From positions 1-21,758 of the forward strand of contig CBCXVS010000112.1 of assembly GCA_965178525.1 (NCBI GenBank): DNA of 21,758 nucleotides, in the 5' to 3' direction. Position numbers and translations under genes: made by a program. Positions 15,535-21,758 of this stretch are shown here, piece by piece. Source of the DNA: CBCXVS01 sp965178525 (GTDB taxonomy: Bacteria; Tectomicrobia; Entotheonellia; Entotheonellales; Entotheonellaceae). Under the pieces are notes generated by a model, which saw only the letters and a program-made list of their open reading frames with translations, had not been told where the DNA came from and made no database searches. Within the stretch, counting starts at the first letter, position 1, and each line of letters begins with the position of its first letter.

Positions 15535-15781
15535 AGGACTGAGGACTGAGTGGAGTTTCAAATAAGTTATTAGACATTCGATTTCTGAACTCACGCATCC
15601 CCAAGGGATCGAACCTAGATAGATGTATAAAGACTTATTTGAAACTCCACTGAGTATAAATTCAGCAGGTAAGTATAAAGGTTTAGTGGGAAACCGTATA
15701 GGGTGTATTGGGGATCGGCATAGCATGCGCCCGCGGCACTCGATCTTCCGACTCAGTCCTCAGCACTCAATCCTCAGTCCT
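15535..15781. repeat. Heptamer palindromic element, copy 1 (interrupted)
   Basis: The left arm has two AGGACTG units (15535-15548). The right arm has four units (CAGTCCT, CAGCACT, CAATCCT, CAGTCCT; 15754-15781), complementary to the left arm, and its last base lies in the pcrA stop codon. After the 99-bp insertion comes CTGAGTATAAATTCAGCAGG, which aligns with copy 2 at 18049-18068 with two differences. The centre (15655-15753) is longer than in copy 2. The whole pcrA-gatC gap is made of this element. Confidence 0.8.
15551..15649. mobile_element. 99-bp MITE-like insertion with CTGAG target duplication
   Basis: The ends are perfect 17-bp inverted repeats, TGGAGTTTCAAATAAGT (15551-15567) and its complement (15633-15649). 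Weaker complementarity continues for another 11 bases (8 of 11 match). CTGAG occurs directly on both sides (15546-15550 and 15650-15654). Copy 2 of the host repeat has a single CTGAG followed at once by TATAAA, showing the empty site. The element codes for no protein, so it depends on a transposase elsewhere. The parent insertion sequence family is not identifiable here. Confidence 0.88.
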
Positions 15782-17994
15782 TACGCGGGTTGCATGGGGG
15801 CATATTTGGCCAGAATTTTCTTCATGCCGTGGTCGCGGAAAATCACGGTGAGCTTGAGCTGTTCCCCCTCTCCTTCCCGTTTTTGCACCACGCCAGGGCC
15901 AAATTGCTGATGCCGTATCTGCGAGCCCACCGCATAGGGAGCGGCAAGCGTCTGGGGTTGCCGTGCCGGTTGGCGAGGCGGGCCAGACGGCGCTGGCTCG
16001 GCCGAGGGAAAATGAGCCGTCGTATCCCACGGTTTCCGGGCGAGTTCCAGGATAGGTTGAGGCGAGTGGTCATGCACGCAGGCCGCCGGGATATCGGCCA
16101 GGAAGAGCGACGGCATGTGCGTTTGCTCCACGCCATAAATGCGGCGGCGGGAGGCGCCGGTCAGAAACAACTGCGTCTGAGCCCGCGTGATACCCACATA
16201 ACACAGGCGGCGTTCCTCCTCCATCTCGGCCGGTTCATCGAACGAGCGGCTGTGGGGAAACAAGCCGTTCTCCATCCCAGCCATGAACACGATGGGAAAT
16301 TCCAAGCCCTTCGAGGCATGCAACGTCATGAGGACCACCGCGCCACTGGTGTCCTCCAGGGTATCTTGATCCGACAGCAGGGCGGTTTGGGTCAGAAAAT
16401 CTTGCAGCCCTTCGCCCTCGCCATAGCGGTCGAATTCGACCGCAGCGCTGACCAATTCCCCCAGATTGTCGAGTCGCGCATCGGCCTCGGCCGTTTGCTC
16501 CGCTTCGAGTTGATCGACATAGCCGGTACGATCGAGCACCTCACGGGTGATATCGGCCACCGGCATGTGCGGCGTCTCCTGGCGCAGGCGGTGGAGCAGA
16601 CCGTCAAACGCCCGAAGTTTCGCACGCGCACCCTTCCCGACCACATCACTCTGCAACACCGCTGGCAGTACTTCCAGACCATGCAGGTCGTGCTCAGCCG
16701 CCAGCGTTTCGAGGCGCATCCAGGTCACCTGTCCGATGCCACGCCGCGGCACATTGATAATGCGGCGCAGACTGAGCATATCCTGCGGGTTGACCAAGAG
16801 CCGGAGATAGGCGAGGACGTCCTTGATTTCCTGCCGGTCGTAAAACTTCAACCCGCCGACGATCTGATATGGAATCGTGGCGCGCCGCAGTGCATCTTCG
16901 AGCACACGGGACTGCGCATTGGTGCGATAAAAGATGGCGCAATCCCGGTACGGCGCCGCCTCGCTGCGATGCAAACCGACGATATTCTGGCAAATGACCT
17001 CGGCCTCATGCACCTCATCCTGGGCGCAGAAATAGCCAATCGGTGCACCCCGGTCATTCTCCGTCCACAGCGTCTTTTCCTTGCGGCTGGCGTTCTGCGC
17101 AATCACGCCCCCCGCCGCTTCCAAGATCGTGCCCGTAGAGCGGTAATTTTGTTCCAGCTTCACCACCGTGGCATCCGGATAATCCCGCTCAAAATGTAGA
17201 ATATTGCGGACATTGGCGCCGCGAAAGCGATACACGCTCTGATCATCATCGCCCACGACACAGAGATTGCGGTAGCGGGCGGCCAGGAGTTGCAAGAGAT
17301 GATATTGCGCCATATTGGTGTCCTGGTACTCATCCACCATGATGTAGCGCAAGCGGTGCTGATAACGTTCGAGTACGTCAGGATGGCGCCGCAAGAGTTG
17401 CACGGTGCGCATGAGCAGATCATCGAAATCCACCGCGGCGTTGTCCTGCAGGCAGCGCTGATACAGCGGGTAAACTCGTGCGACCACCTCATCGAGGCCA
17501 AAATCTCCGGCCTCCCGCACGAAGGTATCCGCATCCATAAGCTCATTTTTCAGCGTGCTGATACGGCGCATGACACCTTGTGCGGCGTATAGTTCCGGGT
17601 CGATGTGTAACTCCTTGAGGCACTGACGTAGTAACGTGAGCTGATCCGTGGTGTCATAGATCACAAACTGTGGCGAGAGCCGGGCCGCGGCCGCCTCACG
17701 CCGAAGCATCTGTGCACAGGCGGCATGAAAGGTGCTAATCCACACCGACTGTGCTGGCGCTCCCAGTAGATCGTGCACCCGCTGCCGCATCTCTCCTGCC
17801 GCCTTATTCGTGAAGGTCACGGCGAGGAGCTGAGTCGCCAGCACGCCGTGTTGCTGCATCAAATAGGCAATACGATACGTAATCACGCGGGTTTTTCCGG
17901 ACCCGGCTCCCGCCAATATGAGGAGCGGACCATCGGTATGTTGCACAGCTTGCTGCTGCGGCGGATTGAGTTGGCGTTGGATGAGCGTGTCCAT
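15781..17994 (-). CDS. pcrA: ATP-dependent 3'-5' DNA helicase PcrA/UvrD
   Basis: This superfamily 1A helicase acts in nucleotide excision repair, mismatch repair and removal of proteins from DNA. It has 737 residues. Motifs in order are the Walker A GAGSGKT (29-35), AVTFTNKAAGEM (58-69), DEYQDTN (221-227), VVGDDDQSVYRFRGA (246-260), LEQNYRS (280-286), and near the C-terminus VVLMTLHASKGLEF and ERRLCYVGITRA. The C-terminal domain (VGSQIRHQQFGPGVVQ) is the Tudor-like RNA-polymerase-binding module of the PcrA/UvrD type rather than Rep. The stop overlaps the last base of a heptamer array. No clear Shine-Dalgarno precedes the ATG. Confidence 0.96.
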   Translation of the reverse strand: MDTLIQRQLNPPQQQAVQHTDGPLLILAGAGSGKTRVITYRIAYLMQQHGVLATQLLAVTFTNKAAGEMRQRVHDLLGAPAQSVWISTFHAACAQMLRREAAAARLSPQFVIYDTTDQLTLLRQCLKELHIDPELYAAQGVMRRISTLKNELMDADTFVREAGDFGLDEVVARVYPLYQRCLQDNAAVDFDDLLMRTVQLLRRHPDVLERYQHRLRYIMVDEYQDTNMAQYHLLQLLAARYRNLCVVGDDDQSVYRFRGANVRNILHFERDYPDATVVKLEQNYRSTGTILEAAGGVIAQNASRKEKTLWTENDRGAPIGYFCAQDEVHEAEVICQNIVGLHRSEAAPYRDCAIFYRTNAQSRVLEDALRRATIPYQIVGGLKFYDRQEIKDVLAYLRLLVNPQDMLSLRRIINVPRRGIGQVTWMRLETLAAEHDLHGLEVLPAVLQSDVVGKGARAKLRAFDGLLHRLRQETPHMPVADITREVLDRTGYVDQLEAEQTAEADARLDNLGELVSAAVEFDRYGEGEGLQDFLTQTALLSDQDTLEDTSGAVVLMTLHASKGLEFPIVFMAGMENGLFPHSRSFDEPAEMEEERRLCYVGITRAQTQLFLTGASRRRIYGVEQTHMPSLFLADIPAACVHDHSPQPILELARKPWDTTAHFPSAEPAPSGPPRQPARQPQTLAAPYAVGSQIRHQQFGPGVVQKREGEGEQLKLTVIFRDHGMKKILAKYAPMQPA

Positions 17995-18030
17995 GCAGTG
18001 TCTTATCTTCGCTTGGGGTTATGGGAAAGC

Positions 18031-18113
18031 AGGACTGAGGACTGAGGACTGAGTATAAAGTCAGTAGGTAAGTCGTCTTCCTACTCAGTCCTCAGCCCTC
18101 AGTCCTCAGTCCT
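18031..18113. repeat. Heptamer palindromic element, copy 2 (uninterrupted)
   Basis: The left arm is three AGGACTG units (18031-18051). The right arm is CAGTCCT, CAGCCCT, CAGTCCT, CAGTCCT (18086-18113). Between them AGTAGG and CCTACT can pair further, so the whole 83 bp folds into a long hairpin. The right arm overlaps the end of the glmU-like gene, supplying its last codons and its stop. It gives the empty-site reference for the insertion in copy 1. Confidence 0.88.
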
Positions 18114-19130
18114 ATAGAGATGGGAAAAGGGCGCCACGACGGTATGGGCCGCCAATGCCTGATCACGGATGACACAAAACGATTCCACCCGGACGCCATC
18201 GCCGAGTGTACTATTTTGAACGACCACCTGAGGCCCGAGATGGCAACCTGCCCCGATGCTACTGCGGCCGAGAAGATGACTCTGGGGCCCCACCACCGTA
18301 TCTTGGCCGATCCGTACCGCCGCATCAATCACCGTCGTTGCCGGATCGACGATGGTCACGCCCGCCAACATATGCGCCTCGCACAGCCGCCGGCGTAGGA
18401 CGGCTTCGAGACGGGCCAGCTCCACGCGGGTATTGACACCCGTAATTTCGTCGGCATCTGCCACCGTAACGTAGGCCACCGTCTGCTGCGCCGCCACCGC
18501 AATCTCGACCACATCGGTCAGGTATTGCTCACCTTGCGCATTCTGCCGGCCCACCTGTTGCAACGCCGTAAACAAAAACGATGCGCGAAAGCAATAGATA
18601 CCACTATTGATCTCACCGATCGCTCGTTCGGTCTCCGACGCATCCCGCTCTTCCACGATACGTTGGATCTGGCCCTGGGTATCGCGCACGATGCGCCCAT
18701 ACCCGCTGGGTTCCGGCATGCATGCCGTCAGCACGGTCAAAGCCGCCTGGCGCTGGCAGTGCTCGTCCCAGAGTTGCCGCACCGTGTCGGCGCGCAGCAG
18801 GGGAACATCGCCATACAGGACGAGCACATCGCCCTCGAAATCGGCCAAGACTGGCTCCGCCTGCGCCACGGCGTGCCCGGTACCCAGCTGGGGCTTTTGC
18901 CGCACACAGATCGCCCCTTGCGGCTCGCAAACGCGTCGCACGACCTCACCCTGATGGCCTACAACCGCGACCAAATACTGCGGCGCGAGTTGCGTCGCCA
19001 GTGCCAACACATGAGCAATCAGCGGCCGGCCCGCTAAAGGATGGAGGACCTTAGCTAGCGAGGAGCGCATGCGCGTCCCCTGACCAGCGCCAATGATGAT
19101 CACAGCAAGAGGAGGGCGTGTAGCAGCCAC
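18099..19130 (-). CDS. glmU: GlmU-like UDP-N-acetylglucosamine pyrophosphorylase, short C-terminus
   Basis: The N-terminal uridyltransferase domain makes UDP-GlcNAc from GlcNAc-1-phosphate and UTP for cell wall and lipopolysaccharide. Signatures are IIIGAGQGTRMRSSLAKVLHPLAG (about 11-34, the GxGTRM...K loop), QLGTGHAV, YGDVPLL, GYGRIVR and INSGIYCF. The start is GTG at 19130, six bases after the upstream stop. The product has 343 residues, against about 450-460 in full GlmU. The left-handed beta-helix is begun (hexapeptide turns near 265-335) but stops at VVAPFSHL, where the family continues with RPG and the acetyltransferase active site. The last residues, RTED and the stop, are encoded by the heptamer array. 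Acetyltransferase activity is therefore not expected. Confidence 0.88.
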   Translation of the reverse strand: MAATRPPLAVIIIGAGQGTRMRSSLAKVLHPLAGRPLIAHVLALATQLAPQYLVAVVGHQGEVVRRVCEPQGAICVRQKPQLGTGHAVAQAEPVLADFEGDVLVLYGDVPLLRADTVRQLWDEHCQRQAALTVLTACMPEPSGYGRIVRDTQGQIQRIVEERDASETERAIGEINSGIYCFRASFLFTALQQVGRQNAQGEQYLTDVVEIAVAAQQTVAYVTVADADEITGVNTRVELARLEAVLRRRLCEAHMLAGVTIVDPATTVIDAAVRIGQDTVVGPQSHLLGRSSIGAGCHLGPQVVVQNSTLGDGVRVESFCVIRDQALAAHTVVAPFSHLYRTED

Positions 19131-19136
19131 AGATAC

Positions 19137-19838
19137 TCAGGCATGACGACGGGGCGATGAGATACCGAACTCACGCAGTTTCTTTCGCAGCGTATTGCGA
19201 TTAATGCCGAGAATATCCGCAGACTTCACTTGATTCCCCCGACATTCCGTGAGTACGATGGTCAACAACAGTTTCTCGACATAGGACAATACAGCCCGGT
19301 GCAAGGCGCCGCGCCCGACAACTTCCATATTGGGTACAATCGTACGCAATTTGTGGGCCAATAATTCATCCAGCGAAACCACATCGTGTTCCGCCAGCGC
19401 CGCGGATGCATCCGATCCCAAGGCTGCCGGCAGAGCGTAACACCCATTCATACGCTGCTGCCGTTGCCGGTCACGCAACAAGGCCAATTCGAGCGTCCGG
19501 TCCAACATCAAACGCACCGCATCCAGCGCCAGCGGCTTTCCCATCGCATTGTCAGCCCACGCCATCACGGGGGTGGGAATGCGCCGGGCCTCTGGAGAAC
19601 ACACGATAATCACCGGAAGCTCGGGAAGTTCAGCATGCAGGGCCGACAATAACCCCTCATCACGCGTTGTGATGAGGGAAACCAACGCGGCTTTGTAATC
19701 ATGCACGCCAGCCAACGTTAATGCTTCCGATGCGGTTGTGGTTGTATGGATTTCATACCCATGCTGGGACAGGCCAGGCTTTAGTGGCTCATACGCCTGT
19801 TTCTCGGGGTCCACCACCAAAATCTTGGCTCTCACCAT
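19137..19838 (-). CDS. Fis-type DNA-binding regulator with degenerate receiver domain
   Basis: The start is the ATG at 19838, with GGAGG eight bases upstream, giving 233 residues. Residues 4-120 resemble a response-regulator receiver (ILVVDPEKQ, VIIVCSPE, and Lys in AMGKPL). However, one acidic-pocket Asp is replaced by Pro, and the strand that should carry the phosphorylated Asp reads ALVSLIT. The C-terminus (about 185-230) is a Fis-type helix-turn-helix: LLLTIVLTECRGNQVKSADI then LGINRNTLRKKLREFGI. There is no AAA+ sigma-54 activation domain, so it is not a full NtrC protein. It is six bases upstream of glmU and probably cotranscribed. Regulation without phosphorylation is inferred. Confidence 0.85.
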   Translation of the reverse strand: MVRAKILVVDPEKQAYEPLKPGLSQHGYEIHTTTTASEALTLAGVHDYKAALVSLITTRDEGLLSALHAELPELPVIIVCSPEARRIPTPVMAWADNAMGKPLALDAVRLMLDRTLELALLRDRQRQQRMNGCYALPAALGSDASAALAEHDVVSLDELLAHKLRTIVPNMEVVGRGALHRAVLSYVEKLLLTIVLTECRGNQVKSADILGINRNTLRKKLREFGISSPRRHA

Positions 19839-20633
19839 CGCCCTGACCTCCGCGCGGTAGGTACCTTCCCCCCAGCGCATCCCTCACGGTAACCTGCGGA
19901 CAAACGGCACCAGCCCCAAGAGCCACTATGTACGCTTGCAAACGTCATTGTATAGACTATCCAGCTCAGGCGTTCTCCACTCAGTAGCCCGTGCCTCTCG
20001 TCTATACTCAGAACTCAGGTTTACCGCTTTGCAGCCTATCATCACGAGCGATTCGCCTTTTCTAGGATCGAAACCAAGTCTCTCATATTTGCATAGAAGA
20101 GCCACAAATCACCACTTGATCTTCAAATCAACATATATATTACAGATAAATCTATTCGGGCACTACAACTAGGTGATACTATCTATACTAGCGTCAACAA
20201 TAATGCGGTAGAAACTCTTCAAGAGCATATCGAAAAATCTCCAATGGGATCACGAAAGCATACTAGCAGAGTCACCATATAGCGTCAAGGGAAAAAACTA
20301 CGAAGACATAAAAGCGCAGAACGTATGGGTTCGCTACGATAAACGCTTAACAAGGTCTGACTATAAGGCCTGAGAACGAACCCCTATGGTGTGCCTCTAA
20401 TAGTTTTAAGAGCACAAAAATTTCTTGACCAATCAATGATGTAAGGAGATAGGCGATAATAGAGACCACACAAGAGCTTTCGTGCCAGAACCAAAAAGAT
20501 ATTACTGCTTGATGCTATATGGGAATTACATCTTGTGTCTCACATACGAGTAACATCCACGGCTCTGATCGTATCGCAGCGCAGGCATGTAAGGGAACAG
20601 CTGTGTTACGCCATCCCTTACACGTGTCAGATA
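19839..20633. other. Gene-poor, AT-richer gap
   Basis: These 795 bases hold no gene I can support. The stretch 19971-20020 has traces of the heptamer element (TATACTCAG, ACTCAGG). From about 20050 to 20530 the composition is clearly richer in A and T than the flanking genes. One plus-strand frame (20097-20282, 61 codons, no start) reads like protein (LDLQINIYITDKSIRALQLG) but matches nothing I know, so it may be a decayed fragment. No tRNA or rRNA was seen. Confidence 0.5.
20588..20622 (-). terminator. 9-bp hairpin just after ilvE
   Basis: TGTAAGGGA (20588-20596) and TCCCTTACA (20614-20622) pair perfectly around a 17-base loop, beginning 11 bases after the ilvE stop. No T-run follows on the minus strand, so its role in ending ilvE transcripts is only suggested by position. 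Confidence 0.4.
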
Positions 20634-21548
20634 TCAGATGTAGGTAAGCCAATCTTGAAAGGTCTCGTCCTTGCCTTGCACCACGCGAAAGAACGCCTCT
20701 TGGAGTTTCGCGGTGATGGGTCCGGGACGTCCACTCCCGATCCTGCGATCATCGACTTCGCGAATCGGCGTCAACTCCGCAGCAGTACCCGTAAAGAAAG
20801 CCTCATCGGCAATGTAGAGCTCATCCTGGGACAAAATCGCCTCGTGCACTGTCAGACCCACGTGACGCGCTAAATCAATGATAGAATTGCGTGTAATCCC
20901 TTCCAAAATCGCCGTCAGCGGCGGGGTTTTCAGTTCGCCACGGCGCACAATGAAAATATTCTCCCCCGAGCCCTCAGCGACATTACCTTGCGGATCCAGC
21001 ATAATCGCTTCGTCATAGCCACTTTTGATCGCTTCCATCTTGGCGAGCTGCGAATTCGCGTAGTTCCCCACGATTTTCGCCTTGGTCATCGTCACATTGA
21101 CATGATGGCGAGTAAAGGAAGAGACCCGCACCCGGATACCTTCCTCCAAGGCGCCTTCGCCCAAATAGGCGCCCCAGGGCCACACGGCAATCGCCAGACA
21201 GACCGGATTATGGGCATTATTGATGCCCATTTCGCCATAGCCCAGGTAGACCAGCGGTCGGATGTAGCACTCGCGCATGTCATTGATTTTGATCGTATCG
21301 ATGACGGCCTAAGTGATTTCATCGCGGGAAAATGGTACCTGCAGGCCAGCAATATGTACCGATTGCAACAGACGATCCAGGTGTTCCGGAAGCCGGAAAA
21401 TCGCTGGCCCCTGTACCGTATCGTAGCAGCGAATTCCTTCAAAGGCTCCCAGCCCATAGTGCAGGGTATGACTCAGGACATGGACCTGGGCTTTGTCCCA
21501 CTCGACAAAAGAGCCATCCATCCATATCTTTGCGGTCGCTTGTAACAT
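20634..21548 (-). pseudogene. ilvE: Branched-chain amino acid aminotransferase, one in-frame TAG
   Basis: IlvE is a fold-type IV PLP enzyme that makes valine, leucine and isoleucine from their keto acids. The ATG at 21548 has GGGGGAG upstream. The frame gives 304 codons, the normal length, but is interrupted by TAG at 21309-21311 (codon 80), in VPFSRDEIT-stop-AVIDTIKIND. Everything else is intact: HTLHYGLGAFEGIR, the catalytic Lys158 in KIVGNYANSQLAK, EGSGENIFIV and the C-terminal half. There is no frame change and no other defect. The state could be a recent nonsense mutation, a strain variant or a base-call error. Restart at the ATG at 21278 would lose the N-terminal domain. Confidence 0.9.
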
Positions 21549-21619
21549 AACATTCTCCCCCTGGCACTCTGGACCTCATCACACATATAACTGATGACTT
21601 CTATGACAGCCAGCGCCTC

Positions 21620-21648
21620 ACTCTACCAGAGCATTCCCAGGGGCGCAA
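21620..21648 (-). promoter_or_regulatory. Possible promoter for ilvE
   Basis: On the minus strand TTGCGC (21648-21643) and TAGAGT (21625-21620) are 17 bases apart. Each hexamer is a weak match, but the spacing is ideal and the position, about 70 bases before the start codon, is sensible. The group II intron ends 36 bases further upstream. Confidence 0.33.
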
Positions 21649-21684
21649 GCACTTTTCTTTCGCGCTTCTGCCCACAGCGAGGGC

Positions 21685-21758
21685 ATCGGGTAGGGGCATC
21701 ATGTCGCCATGCCCCCCCCCTCAGAACCGTGCGGGCGACTTTCATCGCACACGGCTCA
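21685..21758 (-). mobile_element. 3' end of a group II intron (domains V and VI)
   Basis: The minus strand from 21757 to 21724 is a canonical 34-nt domain V. It starts GAGCCGTGTGCGAT, has a GAAA tetraloop and ends CGCACGGTTC. It folds into a 9-bp lower helix, a two-base bulge (CC) and a 5-bp upper helix. The catalytic AGC triad is in place. Domain VI follows as a G-rich/C-rich stem (GGGGCA with TGCCCC) with an unpaired A on its 3' side, and the intron 3' boundary fits CTACCCGAT, ending near 21685. The rest of the intron, including any reverse transcriptase, lies beyond the right edge. The insertion is 136 bases upstream of ilvE. Confidence 0.85.

Noticed and set aside
15790..17199. A 469-codon plus-strand open frame inside pcrA, and similar long frames opposite polA, gatB and the reductase.
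   Set aside because: They are antisense shadows of GC-rich genes with strong family matches on the minus strand. Their translations are rich in Arg, His and Gln and match nothing.
18031..18113. Short tandem repeats considered as a CRISPR array.
   Set aside because: The unit is seven bases with no spacers, and no cas gene is present.
182..21311. Possible recoding of TAG or TGA, since all five in-frame interruptions (311, 392, 2970, 4130, 21309) are TGA or TAG and none is TAA.
   Set aside because: polA and the reductase end with TAG, and gatA, gatB and gatC end with TGA, all at family-normal lengths. Four of the five interruptions are in insertion-sequence transposases, where decay is expected.

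Overview
This is a bacterial chromosome segment, about 57% GC in its gene-dense part. It has two unlike halves that meet at the 3' end of a tmRNA gene (ssrA, minus strand, 5089-5449). The gene set (two-half nitrite/sulfite reductase with a helical tail, the gatC-gatA-gatB-polA order, tandem heptamer repeats at gene ends) resembles uncultured lineages such as Tectomicrobia (Entotheonella-like), Nitrospirota or NC10. I cannot assign the organism by eye.

Left half, 1-5088: an accessory, decayed region. It holds an IS200/IS605 transposase with two in-frame stops, two small membrane proteins of unknown function, and an IS1-family transposase cut by an IS4-family element that itself carries a stop. 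These are followed by the C-terminal stub of a NYN-domain protein and, against the tmRNA 3' end, what looks like the C-terminal tail of a site-specific integrase. This fits an old genomic island integrated at ssrA.

Right half, 5089-21758: housekeeping genes, all on the minus strand. In transcription order from the right edge they are: the 3' end of a group II intron; ilvE (broken by one TAG); a gene-poor AT-richer gap; a Fis-type regulator with a degenerate receiver; a glmU shortened at its C-terminus; pcrA/uvrD; gatC, gatA, gatB; polA; two tandem terminator-like hairpins; nitrite/sulfite reductase; a frameshifted gene; then smpB and ssrA. GatCAB is tRNA-dependent amidotransferase, SmpB and ssrA are the trans-translation pair, and PcrA and PolA serve replication and repair.

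The main unexplained structure lies between genes. Heptamer arrays of AGGACTG and its complement lie at or across the stop codons of pcrA and glmU, a different heptamer (ATTCCGC) follows polA, and a degenerate one lies between gatB and polA. One AGGACTG element contains a 99-bp MITE-like insertion with 17-bp perfect terminal inverted repeats and a CTGAG duplication. The second copy of the element in this window is uninterrupted at the matching site, so the insertion can be read directly. I found no CRISPR array, toxin-antitoxin pair, defence cassette or other clearly new multi-gene system.
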